DNA of 64,000 nt from Oryzias latipes (taxonomy: Eukaryota > Chordata > Actinopteri > Beloniformes > Adrianichthyidae), in NCBI RefSeq assembly GCF_002234675.1, contig NC_019866.2, forward strand, positions 12,305,261-12,369,260. Reading direction: 5' to 3'. The position numbers were made by a program, and so were the translations under genes. The notes under the pieces are model-generated. The model saw only the letters and a list, made by a program, of their open reading frames with translations, was not told where the DNA came from and did not search any database. This document shows, in pieces, positions 11,901-22,990 of this stretch; positions within the stretch are counted from its first letter, which is position 1; each line of letters begins with the position of its first letter.

Positions 11901-14900
11901 GGTGGCACACAAGATTCAGAAGAAACTCAGCAAAATTAAGGTGTGTGGGGTGGGGGCTGAGATCCCTTTTGAAGACATCTTGAAAACAGCCCTCGTTAGA
12001 TCAGGATCATTGCAAAATAAATATCAGTTAAATGAATGTCACAAAAAGGATGAAATGAATGTCAGCACTGAGCTGTTTGCAATGCTACAAGATTTCAGGC
12101 TTGTAAACAGTAAAAAACTCGTGTTTTGTGTGTGTGAGAGATTCTGCTGATGGCACAGGCTCGCTGCTCTCAAGACAGAAGTGCAGATTTACACGGATGG
12201 AACTGCAGCATCACATTAATCATTTTAAGTCCTTCCTGTCTCAAAGCATTTTTTATTCCCCCCTATTCATTCAAATGTTCACCCTGCAGGCATTCCTGCA
12301 TAGTCTTTTCTTTTGAAAATAGTATATTTGCCTTAGTGTTGCCTTCTTATCACAAAAAAACCCTGCTTATCTTACAGTTGCCATATTTCATGAATGAGCT
12401 GACCCTGGCTGATCTGGACATGGGTACCTGCCTTCCTCAGGTCCTACACACGTCCAAGCCTGCACTGGATCGCAGAGGTACTCGGTCTGTATTGCACTAA
12501 TGTTTGTCCGTCTGTCCTTAAATCAGGTCACAATCGAAATGTTTGGGTTTGGGGGTTTGTTGTGCACGCCTCGGTAGCCTGGCTTCCATTGTCTTTCTTA
12601 CTGAAGCGATTAGCAATCCTCTTATCCGGATTAACCATCAAGAACAAGCCAAAGCTGAGTACTGCTTATCCAAAGAATCAAGGAGAGATGTTGGATTTGC
12701 CTTTAAATCAAACTCAGATTTATTTGAAATCATTTCGCATTGAACATTGTGGAGAGATTAGATTAGTCTCCTCTAATCCTAAATGTTCTTTACTTTTGTG
12801 AAATTGTAAAAGTTTCCAGTTTGTGAGGGTAAAATTTAAATTTGAATCTAACTAAAGGACTGAAAAATTTGTTGTACAGTGGTGGACAAAATTGTTGGTA
12901 CCCCTCAGTTAAAGAAAGAAAGTCCACAATGCTCACTGAAATGACTCGAAACTTTCAAAAGTAACAATAAATTTAAATTTATTGAAAATTAAATAATCAA
13001 AATCAGCCATTACTTTTGAGTTGTTGATTAACAGAATTATAAAAAAAAACTAATGAAATAGGGCTGGACAAAAATGATGGAACCCAGAACTCAATATTTT
13101 GTTGCACAACCTTTTGATGCAATCACTGCGATTAAACAGTTTCTGTATTTGTCAATGAACCTTTGTCCAGCCCTATTTCATTAGTTTGTTTTTTTAAATA
13201 ATTCTGTTAATCAACAACTCAAAAGTAATGGCTGATTTTGACCATTTAATTTTGAATAAATTAAAATTTATTGTTACTTTTGAACATTTCAAGTCATTTC
13301 AGAGAGCATTGTGGACTTTCTTTCTTTACCTGAGGGGTACCAACAATTTTGTCCACCACTGTAGCTTGCTGTAAGTTGTGGTTTTCTTTCTGATTTATTC
13401 CGTTCACCTCATTTGACACCAAGGTCTGTGGCTGGAGCTGGAGGTGATGTACACAGGCTGCCTTCAGATGACTCTGGAGACTAAGATGAACCTTTCTAAG
13501 CTGGGAAAGGAGGAAGAGGATGAAGCTCACAGTGTTTCTGAAATGCAACATGTTGGGTAAGCATCATTTTAAGTCCCACTGCCATCATCTTTTGATCTAT
13601 TGCCCCAGTGGTCTTTTTAATTTATTATTATGCCACTTTAAGACAAAATTTAAAAATCTGTCATTTTCTAGGACATAGTTTCTGCAGAGCGGTAGTAGTT
13701 CGTTGGAAATTCACCTCTGAGTTGTGGGCGGGACCGACCCCTTTCCCCTTCCTGTTGCACAGCAGAGTGGAGCAGAAGGCTTGTGGCGTATTTTCAACAT
13801 CTTTCTTTAAACTGCATTTTTTTCGTCTGCTCCTGATTCATAATGATTTGAATAAAGATACTCAGAAATGCAATTGTGGTGTGGGTTCTGGTCCTTGCCC
13901 CTGAGCGCTGGGCCTCGCCAAATTTCCAACAGTGGCTGAGCCTGGTCGGACCATGTTTACAACACCTCTAGTGGACCCCCTCTTCTCCTGGGTGCCGTCC
14001 TCCTGGGCGGGGGCGGCTGGCCTCTGCCGTGCTCTTTCCTGGACCAACCGTGGGCCGGGTGGGTGGCTGCCTGGAGCGCGGGGTGGGTCTCCCTTGGGGG
14101 TCCTGGCCCGTACCTGGGGTTGGGGCGGGGGGATGCCCAGAACTCCTGGGTGGTGATGAGGTGCTTGTCTGGGGTTGTGGGCACTCTTTTGGGGCGGGGC
14201 CCTGCGTTGGGCCCTCCCTGCACAGCAGGGGGGACTGCTCTCCTTGTTGAGCTGGAGCTGCACTCTCTGTCCCCCCATGCCTCCCTGCTCTCTGGCTCTG
14301 GGGGCCCCGTGGTGGTCCTGCTGGCCCTGGCCTGGGTGGCAGATGTGATCACCTGGGGGGCGGTTACTCTCCATGTGCGGGTGTTTGGGGGTTCTGCCTG
14401 CCGCTGCTGTTACGGCGGGGGCTCTTGGTGTGGGGATGACTGGGCACTCTCCCTCCTTCTTTTCACATTCCACCATCCATTTTAGAAGAACATAAACACT
14501 CACTTAAGCTCAGGTGTTAGCTCACCTTTGCACTAATATTTTGCGTGTTTGAATGAAATATTTCACACTAATGTCTTTAAAGGCATAAGTATGCATGTGT
14601 GAACACTATCTGTATTGTGTACATGTTGACATGTGGACATTTTTGGAGCCAACAGGTGTGTTTATAACATTTGGGTGTGTGTGTGGACAGGCCCCGGCCC
14701 TTCAAGATTTGTATTACATCTGAACCTGACCGAAATAATAAACATCCAGCAACTTGTTGCTTTATGCTGCTTCATGGTTTAACCCCCCCTATAATCACCC
14801 TCCTATCCCCCCCCTCTCTCTAACATCCCTCTTTTTCTTCCCTCCTTTCCTTTTCCGTCCGGTCCAACACAAACGATTTTCAAATACGATTAAAATGAAT

Positions 14901-16145
14901 AAAGTTTGGCCTCAATTACAAAAGGGGTTTATATAGAAATAAATCTGGTTTGTCAGAAGATTCATAACCCCTGTTGTTAAAGTAAAATATGTCCAACACA
15001 AGAGGCCTTCAGCTCTTATCTGTCTGCCCAGCTGTTGAACAGGACAAGTAAAAAAAAAATGCTATTTTGAGCTTAATTTTCTTTCTACATGTCCTCAAAC
15101 ATCAGAAAATCTGTCACACGAACACGTTAAAAAGGCCAAAAACCACAATTGTTCAATGGTGTGGGTCTTTAAAATTCAACATGCTATAGCTTAGTGTTTA
15201 GTAATTCTGGTTTTGAAGCCAGCTCTAATGCCTAACTGGTGTGTTTTTCAGCTCTAAGGCAAGACTGTGTGTATTGGCTGATAGTGATGAAGAGTCGTCG
15301 AGTGCAGGATCCTCTGATGAAGAAGAATTTCCTGCATTTGAGCTGCAGGGATCTCAGGGGGAAAAGAGCAGCGGAACAGCAGCTGATGGGTAATTTGTGT
15401 TTTTTTCATGAATGTCATACAAAACTGAGTTTTAATGTAATAATGCTCTCCGGCAGAAGTGATGACTAACAAATTTTTACTGTATGTCGTCCACAGCCAC
15501 ACTGGTAGCAGCACAGGTAGAAAAATACTAAAATTTGTTGACAAGATAGCAAAGTCTAAATATTTCCAGAAGGCCACAGAAAACGAGTACATCAGGAAGA
15601 AGATAGCTGAGGTCTCCAACATGCCCCTCATGCTCAGTGTTGAGGTCCTGGAGCTTTCTGGAACTCTGGCGGTCAACATTCCTCCTCCCCCTACAGACAG
15701 GATATGGTAAGCACAGGCTCTGCCCCCTTTTTAGGCAGAAAGATGTTACAAGATTTGTTTGCCACAATCTCCCTTTGCTGTTTCAGGTACAGCTTCAGAG
15801 TGCCTCCCAGGTTAGACCTTCATGTGCGCCCTATGCTGGGAGAGCGGGAAGTCACCTTCACTCACGTGACTGAGTGGATTGAAAGAAAACTGCAGTGTGA
15901 ATTCCAGGTCAGTCCATCTGTGCGTTTGTTAGTTCACTTTTCCATTGGGTTCATGCAATGATCTGCGCTCAGATTTGTTTTTCTGCGCTTCTGAGCAGAA
16001 AGTGTTTGTGATGCCAAACATGGATGATCTCTATCTGCCGCTGATGACATCTGGGCTGGAAAATACACCTGCATCCCATCAGTCCTCTGGTCATTCTTCC
16101 TCCTACCAATCATCTGTGGAGTCTCAGGAGTACCTGACAGAATAA
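8923..16145 (+). CDS. tex2l: TEX2-family SMP-domain lipid transfer protein
   Basis: TEX2 proteins (related to yeast Nvj2) sit in the ER membrane and use an SMP tubular lipid-binding domain to move lipids at membrane contacts. Coding exons: 8923-10113, 10523-10723, 10980-11253, 11330-11511, 11740-11940, 12378-12477, 13424-13556, 15252-15389, 15497-15706, 15787-15907 and 15999-16145. They join in frame to 965 residues. Residues 1-300 are low-complexity and Ser-rich. Two membrane segments lie at about 320-365, then a PH-like region (about 398-600). The SMP domain runs from about 650 (GRIFWDFLGEKYW, then the ELTLADLDMG motif) into the last exons, with an acidic insert (SDEESSSAGSSDEEE) inside it. 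A stop lies upstream of the ATG in the same exon. The junction 11253/11330 uses a GC donor. Zebrafish has tex2 and tex2l; which one this is needs a tree, so the symbol is tentative. Confidence 0.93.
12877..13361. mobile_element. Palindromic Tc1/mariner-type MITE
   Basis: The element begins CAGTGGTGGACAAAATTG and ends with the reverse complement, with TA on each side, the Tc1/mariner target. The two arms (about 12,877-13,072 and 13,165-13,361) are near-perfect inverted copies of about 190 bp with a short centre, so the whole element could fold into one hairpin. It lies in a TEX2-like intron (12478-13423) and has no coding capacity. Confidence 0.8.
13600..14940. repeat. GC-rich composite interspersed repeat in a TEX2-like intron
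   Basis: Between TEX2-like exons the base composition changes sharply. About 13,880-14,470 is very rich in G+C with Gly/Pro/Arg-rich open frames on both strands. It is flanked by AT-rich segments that look like parts of the same or neighbouring repeats. The open frames have no domains, and neither strand shows splice context. A high-copy teleost repeat is my best reading, but I cannot name the family. Confidence 0.4.
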
Positions 16146-17294
16146 AGCCCCCTAGAGCCCACTCATGCAACTCTCCAGGGACTCTGATGAAAAAAGAAAC
16201 AATGCAACAGTGGCCCCAGCTGGATTCATGGAAAACTCAAAGCATGCACATCCATTGTGATCATTCAACATCAGCAAAGTTGAAACTGAAATATGGAAGC
16301 TTTGGACTGCAAACATCCCTTTAATCTTATAATAATGGTGCATGATGTTTAAGTGATTTCTTGACATTGAATAAAGTTTATTTAGACATTTGTGGAAATA
16401 TCTTTTTGACTTTAAATTCCAAATGTAAAATAAGGTACCTAAATTGAAAAAATACACTCATAACAGATAAGTTACAACAAATAATTACATAAAAAACTAG
16501 ATTGTTGAAGTTGGTTTTATTATTGTGTGGGGAAAACCCACAAATAGAGGCTTCTTCAGGCTTCCTCTGGTTGAGATTCTGGCATCGTCTTCAGGACGTC
16601 TTTCTTCAGCGGCAGTTAGTTTCTTATAGTGTTCGGATGTGAGATTTTTCCTACCCGTCACCATAAAAGCTCTTTTCTCATCAACAGTTAGGAAGCACCA
16701 ATGACCAAATTTGGAAGTGGTGTCACTACGCCACTCTTTATTGCATATATAAGCCTATTTAGGTTTTTCTTCTGTACTTAACAGTCATTTAGTTTCCTAT
16801 CCTGGATGGTAAAGCTGATTTTTAAGTAGATTTTTGTGTCCTTTTTTTTGGATGATAACAAACCTTGTTGATCTCCGTGCGGTGATGATCGCCTGTCTGC
16901 CCTGCACGATCTACCGTGAATCCCACACGAGAAGGATGCCAGGCTCCAATGCAAGCCACCTTCCTCAAGCCTTTTGTGAGTCTTCCTGGCTAGTTTCTTT
17001 GTGTGCCAGCTTTTATTTACACCTGACAGACCAAAACAAAAACAAAAAAGAAAACTGACTTGTCTGATTCGGTTCGGCCTGTCATGTTTTACATGACATC
17101 CATCACTTTTCCTAACCTTGAAGCCATGCCCCTTGGAGACACCAATGAAATCAATCATTTTGTCCAACAAACACATCTGTAGAAACAAAGAATCCATTCA
17201 AAAAAGAGATAATAACTCAGACGTTTTCAATAGTTAATAAATGTTGTTTTGTTACCAAGATGAACAATGTTCGTCTTTGAATTACAACTAAAGT

Positions 17295-17943
17295 TTGAAT
17301 TCTGGGAAATAGATAGATAGATAGATAGATATAAACTTTATTAATCTCCCAAAGGAGAAATTCAGGTGTCCGGTAGCAAAACACACAACCACACACAACA
17401 AACAACAGTAAAAAGACAGTTCACAAAATAATATCAGTTCATATCAGGCAGGTTCATTAAACAGCCTGATAGCTGTAGGGACAAATGAGTTCTTAAAGCG
17501 CTCTGTCCTGCAGCGCAGTGAAAGGAGTCTATTACTCCGTGTGCTCCTCTGACCTGACATCGTGTTGTGCAAAGGATGTCTGGGATTGTCCAGGATGCTC
17601 TGAGTCAAAGCCCTCATTCTCTTCTGCAGCACAGATCCCAGAGAGTCCACCCTCCTCCCGATCACAGATGCACATCTCTTAATCAGTTTGTCCAATCGAG
17701 TGCAATCCCTCGTGGTCATACTGCCACCCCAGCAGACAACCCCATGGAAGACAGCACTCGCCACAACCGACTGATAAAAGAGGAGCAACATGTCAGTACA
17801 TACATCAAAGGCCCTCAGCTTTCTCAGAAAGAACAGTCTACTCTGCCCTTTCTTATACAGAGCATGAGCCTGCTCCGACCAGTCCAGTTTGTGGTCAAGG
17901 TGCACACCCAAGTATTTGTAGGAGTCAACCACCAAATGACTTG
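17295..17943 (-). mobile_element. 5'-truncated LINE (L2-like), reverse transcriptase C-terminus
   Basis: A minus-strand frame reads YKYLGVHLDHKLDW, then ALYKKGQSRLFFLRKLR, VVCWGG and ILDNPRHPLH, ending SFVPTAIRLFNEPA. This is the C-terminal reverse-transcriptase region of fish non-LTR retrotransposons of the L2 or a related clade. The 3' end carries a short GATA-type microsatellite tail at 17,306-17,332. The copy lacks its 5' part, the usual result of incomplete target-primed reverse transcription. It sits inside the rpl3l pseudogene, so it inserted after or during that gene's decay. Confidence 0.8.
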
Positions 17944-18105
17944 AGAGGATGATTTTAGCAAAAGAAAGGTATGCATGGGACCTGCGACAGACTGGCGAAC
18001 AGTCCAGGGTGTACCCTGCCTTCGCCCACAAGTGGCTGGGATAGGCTCCAGCAGCCCCGTGACCCCGAAAGGGATAAAACGTTAGAAAATGAATGAATGA
18101 AATGT
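17944..18105 (+). mobile_element. SINE 3'-tail fragment
   Basis: The segment GCGACAGACTGGCGAACAGT onward, ending in GAATGAATGAAA, matches the 3' half of the complete SINE at 52,163-52,543 in this window. The tRNA-like head is missing. It abuts the LINE fragment, and both interrupt the rpl3l pseudogene. Confidence 0.75.
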
Positions 18106-18640
18106 ATGCATTCAGCAATATTGATAATATAGCTTATATAAATAAAGTGGTTCCAAGATAAAGGTATGATTCTCCAGTAGCCCCCTCCTCCTTATTAATG
18201 TTGTTGCTGATATCTGAGCCCGTATGTGGGGGTGAACAATAACCCGGGTTACTGAGCAGTATTTCTTCATCGCACCAAATTCCTTGTCCAGCTGTTTCTT
18301 CCCAGTCTCATCCTGCCCACGTCTTACTGTTTTTAGTGAAAGCCTTTTTCTTTCCCTTGAGCCTGAAAAGTCCAAGAAAAAAACAAAATGTCATGAGAAA
18401 AAACTTTGATCGGTCAGCAGCAAGTATGAGGGAGTTGCACCAGTTTTTGTAGAACCTCCGTCTGCACTCATCACTAAGGTGCTCAGCAAAGATTGTTTTT
18501 CAAGCACCATAACCCTCTGAAAGTTTTGATGTATCCCACAACCCCCACCACGATGACAGGTGGAGTCTCAATGATGGTGACTGCCTCAACTTCTTCTCGC
18601 TTTGATTTCTCTCTGGAGGAGACGGGTCCATCATGAGATT

Positions 18641-19954
18641 TTTACTGCACGCTTTATGACTGCCCCACATGTTTGAAACACCTCGTTCTACTTACCGGTA
18701 GATGTATTGCAGAACCTAAAGTAAAACATTTTCTCAGACTTTCCTTACAACAATGGTGCAAAGCCTTGTTGTACGTACCGAGAAAAAGACGATGATGATG
18801 ATTTTGCAAAGAAAACATATTTAAATGTAGATTTTCATAAAATACCAGCATCTACAGAACACAGTGGATTCATAAACCATCGTTGCAAAAATGCTCATAA
18901 CAATGAGATTTTCACTTCGTGAAATCAATGACATAAAATTCGCCATTAAAAAATGAAGTGAGCATGGTGTCCGAATTGCTTTTAAAATCCAGGGCACTAC
19001 ACGGTCCAGCACTAAATAGTTTTTTAGTTGTTAGGGAGTAGGGTGGGAATTCGGACACAGCCTAAGTTTATTTTAGGTAAGATACAATTTTACACATATT
19101 AGGAAAGAAGTTATCAATCTATTAATAATTTGTTTCTCTTTCTGTTGCACTTATGCCAACAAAGAGGATTTAATGCCCTACGTTAAGCATTTTATTTTAG
19201 CTACTGAATTCAATACAATAAAGTTACAAATACCCTACAATGTTTGTCCTGTTGTTATTTCTTTTTTCTTTTATCATAAAGAGCAAATGGGTTAAAAGCT
19301 AACTATAATGGTGTAATAGATACTAGATGGATTGTGTATTGAGAATAACCCATTTTTGAATTTATTTTAATCAAACTGCAAATTAGGTTTTGTGTTTCAT
19401 TGCCAAATGTGATGTAAAGTAATTTTAAGTCTAATTGTATTGTTAGGTCATCAGGTTGCTCTTGTTCAATGCAGGGGTTTGCTTTGGTAAAATGGTCGCC
19501 CCTACCCACAATGCTCTGTGTGTTAGTCATGTGGTCAGTTGAACTGCATACACATTTGATAGGTAAACTCTAATATCACCCAGAGGATTCTGAAGGTAAA
19601 ACTCAAGTTTGAAGTGGGAGGGGCATATTGACTGGAGTTTGCTCCGCCCAATGTGTCAAAAATGGCTCTGTGGGCGGGGCTAAGTTCACTGAGTGTTGTT
19701 CAGTGCACACATAGGTTCACATAACTGACAATAGTAACAAAAAAAAATAATTGCTCACCATGACAATGGTGAGCAATTAACATCACCCAGTGAGGGTCCT
19801 TGGGCAAGACCCTTTATAAGGGAAAAACGGAATAGAAAATGAATGGGAAAAAAGAATAAATAAATAAATAAATTGACAACCCCTCCCCCCACCCAGGGAT
19901 GTCATAACCAACAATTCATATACAAATGGTTCAAAGATTTGACATGTGATTTAC
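18641..19954. other. Intergenic sequence, no intact gene
   Basis: The first 60 bp may hold a further eroded stretch of the rpl3l pseudogene (a weak match to the segment before EAVTI). The remainder is AT-rich with only short unsupported frames. No RNA gene or mobile element ends were recognised. Confidence 0.4.
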
Positions 19955-20640
19955 TGATGTGATTATAAATACAAATAAAGTTATGTATTGTAAAAACTGT
20001 ATCCCTTCATTGTTATTATTCAAATCAACGTCTCCACGGTTGCATGATTTCACATTTCTGTTGGGCTTTGGGCTCTTCTTTGTGATGTCACAGATTGTTT
20101 CTATAACAACACCCTTAGAGATCAACACACTGCAAAGTGACTCTAAGACGTCAACACGCAGAAAGCTTCGTTCGTTCAACGATTTTCTCCAAATCGTGAA
20201 AACAAAACAAAAGTCATGGAAAACTCAACTGAGCTCCGTTCCATTTGTGAAGGTACATTTAAAAAGCAGAACAGATTCAATTTTAAGATAAATTCAGGTT
20301 TATGATTTAATATATTCATATTTTATTATTTTACATTCAATAAATGATCTTAGAAGCTTTGTTAGGGAAGTGGTGACATTTTGAAATGTTAGACGACAAA
20401 CATGCAGGTTATGTTGTTTAAACAGATGTGATATTAGTCTGTGGGGATAATTTATTCTACTCTGATGACGTGCCATCAGAGAACTGGGGGGTATTCCAAA
20501 AAGCAGGTGATGTGAGTTAACACGGTAAATTTGGGGCTAAGGAAGTAGATAACCTCAGCATTTGGTTCCAAATATGAAGGTATGTTTCAGGGTATGTCAC
20601 GTTGCCATATAGTAACTCATGCAACTTTGAACATAACCTG
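19955..20640 (+). repeat. Duplicated segment, copy 1 (carries a spare kinase exon 1)
   Basis: This segment matches 22,337-22,990 almost base for base over several hundred bp, including a shared stretch with CTGTATCCCTTCATTGTTAT. It contains ATGGAAAACTCAACTGAGCT, which opens a 37-nt exon at 20216-20252 ending in a GT donor in the same phase as exon 1 of the PIM-like gene downstream. The two copies lie about 2.4 kb apart in direct orientation, with a hAT element between them. The exon could be an alternative start of the kinase gene or a relic. Confidence 0.8.
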
Positions 20641-21395
20641 GTCTGGAGCAGGTTCCAGAGGCAATAAAGTTACTCCAGCTGGCCCTCACTCTACCAGCTA
20701 CAACAGCATCAGTGCAGAGGTCATTCCCTGCATTAAAAAGACTAAAAACATACTGTAGGGGCGGTCACGTGCACATTGGGTCTGCTGTCTGAGATGGCAG
20801 CACGGGATTGTGGGATATAATCCCCCTTGCCTGCTCTGAGGTTGGTGCGATGTACAATGTTAGGCTTTTCAAAGTGAAGGTCAAAAGGTCACAAAGGTCA
20901 ACTTGTTTTGACAGTAGTCATGTGTGATATTTATGAACTAATTTTGAACAAAACGAGTCTTGTTTCCTTGGTAACGAAATAAATATTCTGTGGAGAATTT
21001 ATATGTATTTGCATGTGTCTTTTTGCTGTTACTTGGTGTTGAATGAAGGGTGAAATACTAAGTTCTTGAAATTGAAAAACTGAGGAATCAATGCCTCACC
21101 AGCCCTCAACCTCACTGCACGTCACTGACACACACACACAACACACGCACGCACATTCACTGCTCTAACCTTTACTTATAAATTAAGTCCATATGCCTCT
21201 CCTTCTGGACAAAAATCTCCAAACTACAGTAAAAGTCCTTCTTATCTTCTTTTAGTTTGAGAACTCCCTCAGTCCCTGGGGATTTGTTGGTCCACCATTT
21301 GATCATCCATTATTTATGCATGTCTGATTGAAATTCAAGCTTTGAGAAAATTTTTATTCCATCCACCATGTTTGCAGTCAAAACAGAACAGAATA

Positions 21396-22245
21396 GACTA
21401 GACCAGTTTTTTTCAACCAGTGTGCCGCGGCACACCACTGTGCCGTGGGAGATGGTCAGGTGTCCCGTGGGAAATGGCCCTCATTAACTGACCTAACAAC
21501 ATTTTCCATCTCCAGGATATTAGCTCTTTGTCCATCCAAACAGGCCCTGTTAAACACTGTTAGGAATATAAAAGATCATAAAAGACCCTTTTCTTTGTGT
21601 TTATTTGATTCTATTAAATACGTTTTGATAAGAATGATGGTAGTGCGATTTAGCCGCAGCTACAGCTGTTTACGGAAAAGTCCCACCCCTTTAAGTGTCT
21701 CCACCAATCATTCTTGGAGGCTTAATCACACGTCATCAGTCTGACCAATTAAAAGTCCTTATAGTCTTTACTTCCTTGTTCCGATTTTGCTCATAAAGTC
21801 GCTCAGTTCTAACAAAAATTCCAGCTAAAGCTCGTCTTTAGCGGTGTAGCTTTCCACGGGATCCGGTATCAGACCGTGGAAAAAATCAACAAAACCATGA
21901 AGCTCAGAGAAGAGAGTCTGTCTGCATTCGGCGGTTGTTCGCACTACATCTCCCATGAGGCATTGGGTTAAAGTGACAGCGTCCTTAGTGCACAATGAAT
22001 CTTCATTGTTAAATGTCTTGAAACCACAACGAACACACTTCAAACAATTTTTAAAGCTGCAACTACCAGCTTTTTTTGCCACAATTATCACAAAAATGCA
22101 TGTGAGATTGCGGAGGGGATGTAGATCAATAGAGACTATGAGTTTCTCATTTTTTTTTTTTTTTGGATGCTGGTGTGCCGCGGGATTTTTGTTAAGGTTA
22201 AAGTGTGGCGTGGCTCAAAAAAGGTTGAAAAACACTGGACTAGAC
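21396..22245. mobile_element. Non-autonomous hAT element with 8-bp target duplication
   Basis: The element spans 21404-22237, beginning CAGTTTTTTTCAACC and ending GGTTGAAAAACACTG, terminal inverted repeats of hAT type. It is flanked by a perfect 8-bp duplication GACTAGAC at 21396-21403 and 22238-22245. Sub-terminal GTGCCGCGG motifs occur near both ends. There is no transposase. The intact target duplication suggests a fairly recent insertion, between the two duplicated segments. Confidence 0.9.
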
Positions 22246-22336
22246 CACAATAAAACACAACACAAAAAAAACAAATACACTTATCAAGCCTTATAGCTAC
22301 AATAAAATGAACACGAGCACATGGGCAATTTAGTAA

Positions 22337-22990
22337 TTTGACTATAAATAGAAATAAAGTTATGTATTGTAAAAACTGTATCCCTTCATTGTTATTATTC
22401 AAATCAACATCTCCACGGTTGCATGATGTCACAGATTGTTTCTATAGCAACACACTTAGAGATCAACACACTGCTAAGTGACTTTGAGAAGTCAACACGC
22501 AGAAAGCTTTGTTCGTTCAACGATTTTCTCCCAAAACACATTTTATTGTCGAAATCGTCGAAAAAGTGATGGAAAACTCAACTGAGCTCCATTCTATTTG
22601 TGAAGGTACATTTAAAAAGCGGAACAAATTTGATTTTAAGATAAGTTCAGGCTTATGATTTAATATATTCATATTTTATTATTTTACATTCAATAAATGA
22701 TCTTAGAAGCTTTGTCAGGGAAGTGGTGACATTTTGAAATGTTAGACGACAAACATGCAGGTTATATTGTTTAAACAGATGTGATATTAGTCTGTGGGGA
22801 TAATTTATTCTACTCCGATGACGTGCCATCAGAGAGCTGGGGGGGTATTTCAAGAAGCAGGTGATGTGAGTTACCACAATAAGTTTGAGGCTAAGAAAGC
22901 AGATAACCTCAGCTTTTGGTTCCAAAAATGGAGGTATGTCTCAGGGCATTCAAGTTGCCGTAGCAACTCATGCAACTTTGAACACAACCT
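22337..22990 (+). repeat. Duplicated segment, copy 2 (carries kinase exon 1)
   Basis: Direct copy of 19,955-20,640. It holds the version of exon 1 (22569-22605) that lies nearest the kinase exons. The copies differ by scattered substitutions and small indels, so the duplication is young but not brand new. Confidence 0.8.

Larger units (their letters stand above)
16575..18640 (-). pseudogene. rpl3l: Unprocessed RPL3/RPL3L-type ribosomal protein pseudogene
   Basis: Minus-strand pieces align in order to ribosomal protein uL3. About 18,600-18,425: [19 protein letters not shown], then [17 protein letters not shown] in another frame. About 18,365-18,265: [19 protein letters not shown]. About 17,175-17,110: MIDFIGVSKGHGFK. 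About 17,020-16,860: [13 protein letters not shown], then [10 protein letters not shown] and HHRTEINK. About 16,750-16,620: DTTSKFGHWCF and EKRAFM. Intron-like gaps with splice-like edges separate the pieces, so this is not a processed copy. It is broken by at least three frameshifts and an internal loss of about 65 codons before the last piece. A LINE and a SINE tail have inserted in it. In human, RPL3L sits between MSRB1 and NDUFB10, so this is best read as an rpl3l that decayed in place. Whether it is rpl3l or a second rpl3 rests on synteny. Confidence 0.85.

Noticed and set aside
13862-14503. 213-codon minus-strand frame rich in Pro, Arg and Gly
   Set aside because: It lies in a GC-rich intronic repeat where long frames arise by composition; overlapping frames on the other strand are similarly long and there is no domain or splice context.
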